Source: Microbulbifer sp. MKSA007 (GTDB lineage Bacteria > Pseudomonadota > Gammaproteobacteria > Pseudomonadales > Cellvibrionaceae). Taken from it: DNA of 64,000 bases. Position numbers and translations under genes: made by a program. Positions within the stretch are counted from its first letter, which is position 1. Every line of letters starts with the position of its first letter. The notes beneath the pieces were generated by a model. The model ran no database searches and had not been told where the DNA came from. It was given only the letters and a program-made list of their open reading frames with translations. The DNA lies in assembly GCA_032615215.1 (NCBI GenBank), contig CP128431.1, positions 62,001-126,000 on the forward strand, in the 5' to 3' direction. Of the stretch, positions 31,142 through 40,828 are shown piece by piece.

Positions 31142-34100
31142 ATGAACAGCACTATCTCACATGACCATTCAGCCTCTGATTATGTTGACTTGAAGTTGGG
31201 TGAGGAAGGTCCGGTCCAGTCCTCACTGTTTGAGAGCATCAGTTATTATGCTGCACGTTTTCCAAAACTGACAGCCGTTCAGGACCATGACAGCACGCTC
31301 ACCTATCTGGAACTCAACACACATTCTTCCCGGTCCGCAGCACTGCTGAGGCAGCATGGTGTGAAGCAAGGTAATGCTGTTGCTGTTTGCTTGCCGCGGT
31401 CTCAGGAACTCATTGTCCTCATGCTTGCAATCCTGAAAGCAGGAGCGACTGTTGTCCCGCTGGATGCTGCAAGTCCACCAAACAGGCAAGCTGCTATTTT
31501 AGCTGATAGTCAGGCGCGCTTCCTGATCACATCACAAGAAGCACACTCCAGATCCGTTCCCTCGGCAACATACAAAACTCTCCATGTAGGCGAGTTGGTT
31601 GCTGGAAATTTGCCCGATGACCAAGGCCAGTTCCAAGCCTCCTCAGTCGCCAGCACGGCTTTTCTTTTTTACACGTCCGGAACAACGGGAAGACCAAAGG
31701 GTGTGCAAGTTCCTCTGACGGCCATTGAGAGGCTCGCGCATCAGCCGCGTTTCGTTCCAATGTCCATTGGAGATCGCTACGCACACATTTCCAACCCGGC
31801 ATTTGATGCCCTCAGCTTTGATGTCTGGGTGCCGCTTTTAACAGGTGGCTGTATCGTTGTTTTCTCTGCAGAGGAAACAGCTGACTTTGAAGGTTTTGCG
31901 AGGAAGCTGGAAAAGCGCTCCATCAAAACTATGTTCATGACAGTCTCGCTGTTCAACGCCATGGTTGATTACGGGGCAACCTGTTTCACCACACTCGAAC
32001 ATCTGTTGATCGGTGGAGAGCAAATCAACCCGCACACCGTACAGGGCTGGTATGAGGCAAACCCACAAAGCACTTGCCAAATACACAACATCTATGGCCC
32101 TACAGAGTGCGCCACTTTTGCATTGAGCTACCCCATACCCCGCAGCTTTAGCGGTGATACTGTTCCAATCGGCAGACCCATTGCCAGCACAGACTGTCAG
32201 CTGCGGTCTTCCAATGGCGAGGAAGCCAACCCAACAGAGACTGCTGAACTCTACATTGGCGGAGCTGGCGTAGCGCATGGCTATCTGAACAGAGAAGAGG
32301 AAACACAGCACAGCTTTGTCGAGCTTTCAGATGGCCGGAGGTGGTATCGCACCGGTGATCTGGTCCGCCTCAACAACAAAGGACTCGTAGAATATGTTGG
32401 CCGCGTTGACAGGCAAGTTAAAGTCCGTGGGTTTCGTGTTGAACTGGAGGAAATAGAACAGGGGCTCCAGCATTTTTCTAAGGTGCAGCAAGCGTTTGTA
32501 CTCGCACATCAGGAACCCGGAAAACCGCTCGAGCTACACGCGTATCTGACAGCGGATACGCGTCTAAACTATGCAGATCTTAATGCCCACATGTCAGCGC
32601 ATCTGCCGGATTACATGCGCCCTCACCAGATCTTTTGCATTGACGAAATGCCCCTGAATGCAAACGGCAAAATTGATCGAGATGCCTTCCAGAAGATGGA
32701 CTGCGCTCCACTCCGCCCCGCACAATCTTCCAGTGGAACTCCAGATGAAATCCTCACGGATGTTCTGGAGACTGCAGAGCTCGTTCTGAGTGTGCCTCAC
32801 TTGAATGGTGAGGATACAATGCTCATCGCAGGCGGAGACTCCCTGAAGGCGATTAGTCTTGCAAATCACCTGAACAAGACACTTGGCTATCGCTTAGTTC
32901 CATCCCAGCTCCTAAATCTAACTTTTTCTGAGCTTGCAGATACGATCCGAAATCAAGGCCCTCAGCTGAACGTCTTGCCGCCGGTTCCCTCCCCGTCAAA
33001 CATTTCGAAAGCCCACGCGACGTCTGAGCAGAAGCGTTTGTGGCTGCAGCAGCAAAAGAACCCTTCTGACACCTCTTACAACACACCCTTCACTTTCCGG
33101 TTCGCCGGAGAGCTCAATCCCGAAAAGCTAGAGAGAGCGTCACGAGCTCTCGCAAAACAACATCCAGCGCTGCGCACCAGCTTTCACCTGACGGACGATG
33201 GAGTGGAACAGCACGTTGCGCAGAATAATCCTGAGATGTTTCATTACCACGGTGTCTTAGAGCAGAACGAGATCGCAGCACTGCAAAACACACTCTTCGG
33301 TCAACCGTTTGACCTTGAAGTGCCCCACTTGTTTCAGCTTCATCTTGCGCATGAATCCGATGGTTCAAGTGTGCTCATCCTCCATGCGCATCACATCGTT
33401 TTGGATGGTTGGTCCCTCAATATCTTGTTTGAGGACCTTTCCCGGGCTTATCAGGCTCAACTCGACGAAGAGGTCTCCGAGCAGGCACAGACCTCCCTCA
33501 CCACGCTGGATTTTGCAGTTTGGCAAGCGCAAACCTGGGAAAGCGAGCATTACAAAACACAGCGGGAAAAACTCTTCAAAATCTACGAGGAAGCAGAGTT
33601 CTCCGCATGTTGGTCACCTGTGTTGAACTCAAAACGTGCTGGTCAGGAAGGGCCAGCAGGTCGCACGCGTTTGATGCGTCTTGATGATGCTCATCGGGCA
33701 AAGTTGATTTCAACCGCACATCAGTTTTCTCTGACACCTCATCAGGTTTTCCATTCTCTTTTCGCACACGCGCTTTATGCGCATTTGGGCAAATCAAGAT
33801 TTACAATCGCGAGCCCAGTAGCAAACCGCAACACAGCAGAGTTTGAAGCGACTGTTGGAATGTTTGCCAACACAATGCTGTTGCCGGTTGTGATCGATCC
33901 TGCCCGAACCATTGGACAGAACACGAGCGCATTGGCCGAAGTTTCAAAACGCACACTTGCCTGTCAGGAGGTTGCTTTTGAACATGTCGTAGATCACTTG
34001 CAGACAACGAACCGCTTATCAGGCCTGCCTTTCCAGTTCATGTTTGCGACTGAAAACACGCGGTATGAAACGCTGAACCTGAACGGAGAATATTCGCCGC

Positions 34101-37100
34101 CATCTTTCCCAGAGCACATCGCCCCTAAGTGCCCGTTGTACCTTTCAGTTCTGGACGAGCTTGAGACCTACCAGTTCTATTGGGAATATGATTTCGCTTA
34201 CTTCAGTACCGAGGACATTACGCAGCTGGAGCAAGCCATGCTCGCTGGGTTATCTCAAGTAGAACTGGAAGAACCCGCAGGCGATATTTTCAAGACCGAC
34301 AAGCAGCAACAGGCAGCTCATCTCAAAGGGGGTGATTTAGCCCTGACACATAAAACAGTGGCAGCCTGGTTCCAAGATCAGGTTCTGCAAACACCCCATG
34401 CCTCTGCTCTGGCATGGAAAGATAATACACTTTCCTATCAAGAGCTTGGCAAGCTATCAGACGCACTCGCAGCGCATCTGCAGTCTAAGGCCATTGGTTT
34501 TGTCGATCCATCAGAGCCATTGCGTATCGCGCTCTACATGGACGCCTCTCCAGAGTACATCATTGCGCTCCTTGCTCTGACAAAGCTGGGCGTAACAGTC
34601 GTACCGCTGGACCTCAGCTATCCCCAAAAACTGCTGCAAGCCGTTGTCTCACAAGCCAAGCCAGTGGCAGTTCTCCATCAAGCTGGAGCACCCTACCCAC
34701 CAGAGCTTCAACAGGGTGATCTCCTCCTAATTCCGGTGGAACTGGAAGACCTCAAAGGTACTCAAGATGTAGCGGCTTTGGAACTTACTGACAGCGGAAG
34801 ACCGCTGTACACCCTGTTCACCTCAGGTTCGACAGGCCACCCCAAAGGAGTTGACGTCTACAACGAAACACTCTGCAACTTGTTGCATTGGCAGCAAGAA
34901 CAAGGAGAGTTACCTGCTGCTGAAAGCACCATGCAATTCTCTAAGCTGGCCTTTGATGTTTCGTTTCAGGAGATATTTTCGACACTCTGCTCCGGTGGCT
35001 GTTTCCATGTCATTGACCCCACCTGGCGGCAGGACATGCGATGCCTGCTGACATACATGCGCGACAACAATATTGAGCGCATCTATATGCCTTTTGTAGC
35101 TCTGGAGTTGTTCTGTGAAGCCGCTTTGGCGTTCGATATTTTTCCGGCTGATCTGAAGAATGTTGTAACAGCGGGCGAACAACTTTATTGCACCAGAGCC
35201 CTGCGCAGTTTCTTCGACAAACTGCCTCAGGCTTCCCTGCACAATCACTACGGCCCAACAGAAACCCATGTGGTTTGCGTTCATAGCCTCCATGATTCTC
35301 CCGCAAACTGGCCAACCCGTCCTCCTATTGGTAACCCTATAGCCAATACGGAAATTTTGCTTGTCGACGACAGCTACCAACCCGTTGTTCCTGACGAAGC
35401 AGGCCATCTCCTCATTGGTGGCCAATGGGTCCGTCACTGCTATTTGAACAACGCAGACCTAAACGAAGACCAGTTCGTTGAACTCCACCCAAATGGCAGT
35501 TCTGGCCCATCACAGCTTTACTACAAAACAGGCGATATTGGCGTTCTGGATGAGACTGGCCACCTGAACTATCAGGGCCGTCAGGATCATCAGGTGAAAA
35601 TTTCCGGTCACCGGGTCGAACTTGGCCAGCTGGAAATGTCACTCATCGATCACGATGCCATCGAGCAGGCTTCCGTTGTGTTCGATGGAGAGCACAACAA
35701 ACTTTATGCTTATGTCAGCCTTCGGGACAGTTCCATCAGTGCAGATGATCTTGACCGCCACCTTTCAACTCGGCTTCCAGATTATATCCGTATCGACGAA
35801 TTCAGGCAGATCGAAAACTGGCCGCGCACACCAAGTGGCAAGATCGACCAGAGAGCGTTGAAGCTGTGTGATTGGCTTCTTCTTGAAACGAAGAAACGCA
35901 AAAAACACGCAAAAAACGCAAACCAACGCACAAACCAACTCATCGCGGCATTTGAAGATGTTGTCGGCTCTTCACTCTCTGCAGATCAAACGTTCTTCGA
36001 GGCTGGTTGCTCCTCTCTGCAACTGATGCGTTACCAAATGCACCTGAGCAAAGAATTGGGTGTGAAGGTGAGTATTGCTGATTTATTCCGCTATGTAACA
36101 CCCGCTAAACTGGCAGAACATATTGAAAAGGATGGTGAAACAGAGCAACTGGACAGCAAAGAGCAATCACCTCAGAGCGCGGATAAAGTTGCCATCATCG
36201 GCATGGCACTCAGAGTTCCAGGCGCAGATAATCTTGCAGAGTTCTGGTCCATGGTGCTCGAAAACCGAAGTGGTATCGAACATTTCACGCCTAACAATCC
36301 TGACTTCGTTGGTGCCCGAAGTCAGATGAGCGAAATGCTGTCGTTTGATCCCGAGTACTTCGGCATCAGCCCCCGCGAAGCCGCGCTCATGGATCCGCAG
36401 CAACGCCATTTCATGATGAGCTGCGTACATGCTCTTGAAAATGCTGGTATTTCTCCTCACCACAACGACCAGAACATCGGCGTTATTGCAAGCTGCGGTG
36501 AAACAACCTACTACCACGCCGCCCTCCGTTCAGCCTCCTCAACTACCCTTCCCGACAAGTTCCAAATGGCCCTGCACCACGAGAAAGACTTCCTCGCCAC
36601 CAAGGTTGCCTTTCAACTTGATCTCAAAGGCCCAGCCATAACACTACAAGCTGCTTGCGGTAGCTCACTGGTTGGTATTCACAGTGCAGCAGGCATGCTC
36701 AAAAATGGCGAATGCGATGTCATGCTTGCAGGTGGTGTCCTTGTCGATCCCGACATGAGTGAAGGCTATAAGTATCAGTCACAACACATCTTTTCCAAGG
36801 ACGGCAACTGCGCACCCTTCAGCGATAAAGCCAGCGGAACCATTGGTGCAAGCGGCGTAGGTGTAGTGGTTTTGAAGTGCCTGGATCGTGCTCTTTCCGA
36901 CGGAGATCGCATTTACGCAGTTCTTGAAGGATCGGCTATCAACAACGATGGACGGTCCAAAATGAGCTATACTTCTCCTTCTGTTTCCGGCCAGGAGAAG
37001 GTCATTCGACAAGCTCTTGCGAATGCTGATTTACGTGGTGACCAAATCGGTTACGTCGAAGCTCATGGAACAGGAACACAGCTGGGCGATCCCATTGAAG

Positions 37101-40100
37101 TACAAGCACTTTCCAATGCCTATGGCAAACTCACGGAAGATTCCTGTGCACTCTCATCCGTTAAAAGCCAGATTGGACATCTAGGAGCCGGTGCCGGCGT
37201 TCTTGGCCTCATTAGAGCAGCGCTCTCAGTTTATCATGGATATTTGCCACCAAATCTTGGTTTTGAGCGCTCCAACCCAGAACTAGGCTTGGATGAAAAA
37301 GGCTTTTATGTTCCACCTGTTGGCAAGCCCTGGGAAAGCCCTGAACCCCGTTATGCAGGCGTAAGCAGCTTTGGGATTGGCGGCACTAACACACACGTTG
37401 TCTTGGGCCAAGCCTTGCAACAACCAGCCTTTGAAGCAGTTACTCCGCAACATAACAACAGCTCGTCTCCCTCCAACACCGCTAACCGGCAAAGCACGCC
37501 GCCACCGTGGGATCACCCGGGATATAGCTTCAACCTTCGACAATATACTGTTTTCGAACAGGAATTCTCCCAAACTCAGAAGAACATCATCCCCCCTAAG
37601 CAGCTTCCAGAAAGCGAATGGCTCAGTCAAATGGTCTGGCAGCCTGTGTGCCGGATCGAAAGCAACAAAGCTGGCAGAGTTCCAAGAACGGCAGTTGTAT
37701 TGCTGGACGCAAATAGCACTCTTGATGATCTGTTGCCACTCAATGAAGTCTATAATCTGGTTGTTCCTGTCTTCATTGAGGGCCAAGCTTTAGCTACCGT
37801 CTCAGACAATATCTCAGTAAATCCATTCTGCAAGAGTTCCGTTGAGCAGCTTACTCAGCGGCTCGCAAACATGGATCTTGAAGAAGTAGACTGGATACAT
37901 TCCCTTCCGCTCTTTTACAGGGGGACTGGAGATAAACTGGCAGATCTCCAGCAAGCTCAAAGCGCCTGTTTAGATAGCCTAACTTATTTTCTGCAAGCTC
38001 AGCAAGAATGCGATCTAAAAATCTCCAGAATATGCTTGCTCTCCAGCGGAGCTCTACCCGTATTCGGTACGGTCAACCAGCCACAACATGGCATGCTTGC
38101 AGGCCCACTGTCAGTTATTCCTCAAGAGTTTGGTATTCAAACACTCTGGTTGGACGTTGAAGACATTCCATCTAGCACTGGATGGTCAGAAATTGTCTTT
38201 GCACTCTCAATTGAGAAACAGGACGCGCAGCGTCTCGCATTAAGAAATGGGTTCGTTTGGCAGCCCAAAGTCTCTACTTTGTCTACGAACAACCAAACTA
38301 CAGCCATCGCTGAAGCGGAGAAAGAAGGTCTATTTGTGGTGACCGGCGGTAGCGGAGCTATCGGAACTCAGGTTTGCAAGAGTTTACTGTCTGACCCTCA
38401 GTCTCAAGTCGCAATCGTTTCACGCAATCCGAGTGTCCCAGCAGACTTATTGCAAGAGATCTCCAGAATACATCTGATCAAAGCAGACATAGGAAACCCT
38501 GATACTTGGGCAACTACTTTAGATAGCATCGCAGAGATAAACTTGCCCATTACTGGGATCGTCCATGCATCAGGTGTCGGTGAAGGAAACCTGATCTCGT
38601 TTCGAGATCCTGCCAACGCTCACAAGAAGATGCGTTCAAAGTACGAGGGAAGTATTTTCGTCGAGCACTTTATTGAGAGATTCCAGCCAGCAAGGGCTAT
38701 TTACTGCTCATCCGTGTCTGCCGTTCTTGGTGGCGCTGGCCAGCTCGACTACGCCTCCTCTAATGCTTTGATGGACAGTTTTGCGCATTTCAGGAATCCA
38801 GCAGCACCTCATACTGTGAGAACGTCCATCAATTGGGAAATCTGGAATGAGAGCGGAATGGCCGTTTCTGCTGAGTTGCGCGATGAACTACATCAGCAAC
38901 ATCTGAAGGTTGGGCTATCAAATGACGAAGGACGGCGCATCTTCTCTCAGATACGAACGACATCTCTCCCGCAAGTCCTGGTTAGCACTTGCGACATTGA
39001 AGACTCTCAATACTTCTATCGATCTCTGATCGGAGATAATCTTGAAAACACACCTGACAACGCTGAGACGAAAATCGTCACGATTCAAAAACAAACTGAA
39101 ACTCTATTACTAGAGCAGCTTGGGCTTGATCAGATCGATCCTGACGAGTGCCTCCATGATCTGGGTATGGACTCCCTTACTCTTCTCGATCTTGTGGGTT
39201 TACTAGAGAAACACGGGGTCCGTTTATTGCTTTCCCAAGTTCCTAGAAACTCCTCTCTAAGACAGATCATGGAGTTGGCTGAACAGCAGCTTGAGGTCAA
39301 GCCTAACTCCAACAAGACTACATGGTCTGATGCCATAGCTGTGCATGAATGGCAGGCTGGATATGATGACGGAACCGTTGTTCTCATACATCCGGTTGGT
39401 GGTGATGTGGAAGCCTATCGTGAACTGGCAGCAAAACTTCCTGATACCGCCCAGATCCTTGTCATAGCTGACCCTCGCCACAGTAACCCCGACCTCCTGG
39501 AGATCAGTCTAAAAGAAAGAGCGAGGGTTTACGCGGACACATTGATCAAAAAGCTCGCAACACGAAAAGTTCAGTTGGTCGGCTGGTCATTTGGGGCGTG
39601 GGTCGCACACGAAGTAGCGCTCTATTTCCATGACAAGTCAGGCATCTCTGGCCAGTTGACGTTGATCGACCCGCCAGCCCCAAACTCACGCGCAGATTTG
39701 CAGCAGCTAAGCAAACATGAAATTGAGCAGATATTCTTAAAGGAGCTGAGCGAAAAATGGGGAGCCGATAACGTCCAATCTAGCGAAGAGGGCATGCGCG
39801 GAGAACAACACGAGTATCGGGAAGCTCTTATCCGCTGTACATCCTCCAACATCAAGGCGATGGTCAATCACCAAATGCGTCCGGTTCCTTCTTGGAAGGC
39901 GAATGTAATTTTGGCATCTGAAACAGCCGAAGGGTTGAATGAAAACCAAAACACCAGTGCAAACAACCGAATAAGTTGGCTTGAAGTTCTTCCAAATCTA
40001 CAGAACTGGAAGGTCATTGAGGCCGATCACTACTCCATAATGAGGGGTAAGGCGTTAGATGACGTGCTCAGTGTTATGGACTTGCTCGAGACACGCGAGT

Positions 40101-40120
40101 TGATAAGAATGGAAGGGTGA
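31142..40120 (+). CDS. pppD: Hybrid NRPS-PKS PppD-type, A-T-C-A-T-KS-KR-ACP-TE, AT-less
   Basis: 2992 residues. A1 near 175, T1 GGDS near 566, C HHIVLDG near 749, A2 near 1224, T2 GCSS near 1624; KS from about 1682 with Cys1839 (QAACGSSLV), His1975 (EAHGTGT) and His2013 (IGHLGAG); KR with a structural half about 2180-2390, nucleotide loop TGGSGAIG near 2401 and Tyr2537; ACP Ser2678 (GMDSL); TE Ser2816 (GWSFG). No acyltransferase domain lies between KS and KR, nor is one encoded elsewhere in the window, so malonyl must come in trans. Pockets: D-A-F-F-L-G-I-T-F (Ile-like), D-V-Q-Y-V-A-H-V-V (Pro). It has its own loading module and TE, so it appears to make a separate dipeptide-ketide unit. AGAGG precedes ATG 31142, 8 bases after the pppC stop. 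The 3' end overlaps the PPTase gene by 66 bases. Confidence 0.9.
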   Translation: MNSTISHDHSASDYVDLKLGEEGPVQSSLFESISYYAARFPKLTAVQDHDSTLTYLELNTHSSRSAALLRQHGVKQGNAVAVCLPRSQELIVLMLAILKAGATVVPLDAASPPNRQAAILADSQARFLITSQEAHSRSVPSATYKTLHVGELVAGNLPDDQGQFQASSVASTAFLFYTSGTTGRPKGVQVPLTAIERLAHQPRFVPMSIGDRYAHISNPAFDALSFDVWVPLLTGGCIVVFSAEETADFEGFARKLEKRSIKTMFMTVSLFNAMVDYGATCFTTLEHLLIGGEQINPHTVQGWYEANPQSTCQIHNIYGPTECATFALSYPIPRSFSGDTVPIGRPIASTDCQLRSSNGEEANPTETAELYIGGAGVAHGYLNREEETQHSFVELSDGRRWYRTGDLVRLNNKGLVEYVGRVDRQVKVRGFRVELEEIEQGLQHFSKVQQAFVLAHQEPGKPLELHAYLTADTRLNYADLNAHMSAHLPDYMRPHQIFCIDEMPLNANGKIDRDAFQKMDCAPLRPAQSSSGTPDEILTDVLETAELVLSVPHLNGEDTMLIAGGDSLKAISLANHLNKTLGYRLVPSQLLNLTFSELADTIRNQGPQLNVLPPVPSPSNISKAHATSEQKRLWLQQQKNPSDTSYNTPFTFRFAGELNPEKLERASRALAKQHPALRTSFHLTDDGVEQHVAQNNPEMFHYHGVLEQNEIAALQNTLFGQPFDLEVPHLFQLHLAHESDGSSVLILHAHHIVLDGWSLNILFEDLSRAYQAQLDEEVSEQAQTSLTTLDFAVWQAQTWESEHYKTQREKLFKIYEEAEFSACWSPVLNSKRAGQEGPAGRTRLMRLDDAHRAKLISTAHQFSLTPHQVFHSLFAHALYAHLGKSRFTIASPVANRNTAEFEATVGMFANTMLLPVVIDPARTIGQNTSALAEVSKRTLACQEVAFEHVVDHLQTTNRLSGLPFQFMFATENTRYETLNLNGEYSPPSFPEHIAPKCPLYLSVLDELETYQFYWEYDFAYFSTEDITQLEQAMLAGLSQVELEEPAGDIFKTDKQQQAAHLKGGDLALTHKTVAAWFQDQVLQTPHASALAWKDNTLSYQELGKLSDALAAHLQSKAIGFVDPSEPLRIALYMDASPEYIIALLALTKLGVTVVPLDLSYPQKLLQAVVSQAKPVAVLHQAGAPYPPELQQGDLLLIPVELEDLKGTQDVAALELTDSGRPLYTLFTSGSTGHPKGVDVYNETLCNLLHWQQEQGELPAAESTMQFSKLAFDVSFQEIFSTLCSGGCFHVIDPTWRQDMRCLLTYMRDNNIERIYMPFVALELFCEAALAFDIFPADLKNVVTAGEQLYCTRALRSFFDKLPQASLHNHYGPTETHVVCVHSLHDSPANWPTRPPIGNPIANTEILLVDDSYQPVVPDEAGHLLIGGQWVRHCYLNNADLNEDQFVELHPNGSSGPSQLYYKTGDIGVLDETGHLNYQGRQDHQVKISGHRVELGQLEMSLIDHDAIEQASVVFDGEHNKLYAYVSLRDSSISADDLDRHLSTRLPDYIRIDEFRQIENWPRTPSGKIDQRALKLCDWLLLETKKRKKHAKNANQRTNQLIAAFEDVVGSSLSADQTFFEAGCSSLQLMRYQMHLSKELGVKVSIADLFRYVTPAKLAEHIEKDGETEQLDSKEQSPQSADKVAIIGMALRVPGADNLAEFWSMVLENRSGIEHFTPNNPDFVGARSQMSEMLSFDPEYFGISPREAALMDPQQRHFMMSCVHALENAGISPHHNDQNIGVIASCGETTYYHAALRSASSTTLPDKFQMALHHEKDFLATKVAFQLDLKGPAITLQAACGSSLVGIHSAAGMLKNGECDVMLAGGVLVDPDMSEGYKYQSQHIFSKDGNCAPFSDKASGTIGASGVGVVVLKCLDRALSDGDRIYAVLEGSAINNDGRSKMSYTSPSVSGQEKVIRQALANADLRGDQIGYVEAHGTGTQLGDPIEVQALSNAYGKLTEDSCALSSVKSQIGHLGAGAGVLGLIRAALSVYHGYLPPNLGFERSNPELGLDEKGFYVPPVGKPWESPEPRYAGVSSFGIGGTNTHVVLGQALQQPAFEAVTPQHNNSSSPSNTANRQSTPPPWDHPGYSFNLRQYTVFEQEFSQTQKNIIPPKQLPESEWLSQMVWQPVCRIESNKAGRVPRTAVVLLDANSTLDDLLPLNEVYNLVVPVFIEGQALATVSDNISVNPFCKSSVEQLTQRLANMDLEEVDWIHSLPLFYRGTGDKLADLQQAQSACLDSLTYFLQAQQECDLKISRICLLSSGALPVFGTVNQPQHGMLAGPLSVIPQEFGIQTLWLDVEDIPSSTGWSEIVFALSIEKQDAQRLALRNGFVWQPKVSTLSTNNQTTAIAEAEKEGLFVVTGGSGAIGTQVCKSLLSDPQSQVAIVSRNPSVPADLLQEISRIHLIKADIGNPDTWATTLDSIAEINLPITGIVHASGVGEGNLISFRDPANAHKKMRSKYEGSIFVEHFIERFQPARAIYCSSVSAVLGGAGQLDYASSNALMDSFAHFRNPAAPHTVRTSINWEIWNESGMAVSAELRDELHQQHLKVGLSNDEGRRIFSQIRTTSLPQVLVSTCDIEDSQYFYRSLIGDNLENTPDNAETKIVTIQKQTETLLLEQLGLDQIDPDECLHDLGMDSLTLLDLVGLLEKHGVRLLLSQVPRNSSLRQIMELAEQQLEVKPNSNKTTWSDAIAVHEWQAGYDDGTVVLIHPVGGDVEAYRELAAKLPDTAQILVIADPRHSNPDLLEISLKERARVYADTLIKKLATRKVQLVGWSFGAWVAHEVALYFHDKSGISGQLTLIDPPAPNSRADLQQLSKHEIEQIFLKELSEKWGADNVQSSEEGMRGEQHEYREALIRCTSSNIKAMVNHQMRPVPSWKANVILASETAEGLNENQNTSANNRISWLEVLPNLQNWKVIEADHYSIMRGKALDDVLSVMDLLETRELIRMEG
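35896..35930 (+). repeat. ACGCAAA short tandem repeat inside pppD
   Basis: Copies of ACGCAAA with two A6 runs (35896-35905, 35907-35916, 35916-35922, degenerate 35926-35930) encode a Lys-rich linker (KKRKKHAKNAN) between the second A domain and its carrier domain. Low complexity is normal for linkers, but the homopolymers make the site slippage-prone. Confidence 0.6.
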
Positions 40121-40822
40121 GAGAACATCTATAGCTGTAACACCTGGGTCAACAGCAAGAGTACAGCTGTAACCTTTCCAGCGAAGAGGAACATCAAACA
40201 GCGCCATGGATAGAGCTTCAGAAGTAATGGTCGGTTGATGCTGAGATAACTTCACATCAAGCGAACGAAGATCATCTCGAAGACCCTCACCGGACGCCTT
40301 CAGCACGGCTTCTTTGCGGGTCCAGCAACGGTAAAACATCTCGTCTCGCTCCTGTTCGGAGTATCTTGCAAGCTCTCGACACTCAGCCGGATGACAAACA
40401 GCAGCTACCAGATCAGTTGGTTGATTGTCTGAGCGGATCAACTCGATATCAACACCCAAAGGCTCCTTGCGAGCTAATGCAACAGCAACCAATCCACCAG
40501 AGTGGCTTATGTTGAACGCTGGATAGCCATTTATGTAGGGCTTGCCCCGATCTCTAATTGCAAAAGGCTCAAGAGGAGTCGTAGTCTTGAGCGTAGTTCG
40601 AACAATAAAGCGGCCCAACTCATATGCTCGCCTGTCTCGAATAAACCGATAGCGTGCACTTCTTTCATTTTCTTCCCCGGTCAACATGCAGTCTCCCGGA
40701 ACCGGAAACTCTATCGGTACGAAAACCAGCAACACCCTATTGGTCTCGTAGCAATGTTGCCACTTCCCTCTCAGAGTTTGAAACCATTCTTGAGCATCTC
40801 TTGCGGAAATTGAAATGGGCAC
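40055..40822 (-). CDS. Sfp-type 4'-phosphopantetheinyl transferase
   Basis: 255 residues. It moves phosphopantetheine from CoA to the Ser of T and ACP domains. Diagnostic motifs: GVDIE (123-127, Mg-binding D125 and E127) and WTRKEA (167-172, E171). Length and motifs match the broad Sfp class rather than the short AcpS class. The start is GTG 40822, 6 bases after the stop of the type II thioesterase, with only a weak ribosome site, so translation is probably coupled. The last 66 bases overlap the 3' end of pppD on the opposite strand. It is needed to activate all nine carrier domains of the four synthases, counted as three each in PppA, PppB and PppD (two T and one ACP in the last), plus one in PppC, making ten in total. 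Confidence 0.93.
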   Translation of the reverse strand: MPISISARDAQEWFQTLRGKWQHCYETNRVLLVFVPIEFPVPGDCMLTGEENERSARYRFIRDRRAYELGRFIVRTTLKTTTPLEPFAIRDRGKPYINGYPAFNISHSGGLVAVALARKEPLGVDIELIRSDNQPTDLVAAVCHPAECRELARYSEQERDEMFYRCWTRKEAVLKASGEGLRDDLRSLDVKLSQHQPTITSEALSMALFDVPLRWKGYSCTLAVDPGVTAIDVLSPFHSYQLACLEQVHNTEHVI

Positions 40823-40828
40823 AGTATC

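Noticed and set aside
35885..35945. Nuclear-localisation-like KKRKKHAK peptide in PppD
   Set aside because: A basic inter-domain linker encoded by a short DNA repeat; no reason to infer targeting in a bacterium.
37420..37700. Cryptic acyltransferase domain between KS and KR of PppD
   Set aside because: The stretch is a Gln/Ser/Asn-rich linker leading into the structural half of the KR; no GHSxG or YASH-type motif and far too short.
8282..40120. Large direct repeats from recombination among A domains
   Set aside because: Similarity between modules is at motif level (TSGSTG, YGPTE, GGHSL); I saw no long identical DNA blocks beyond what shared motifs explain.
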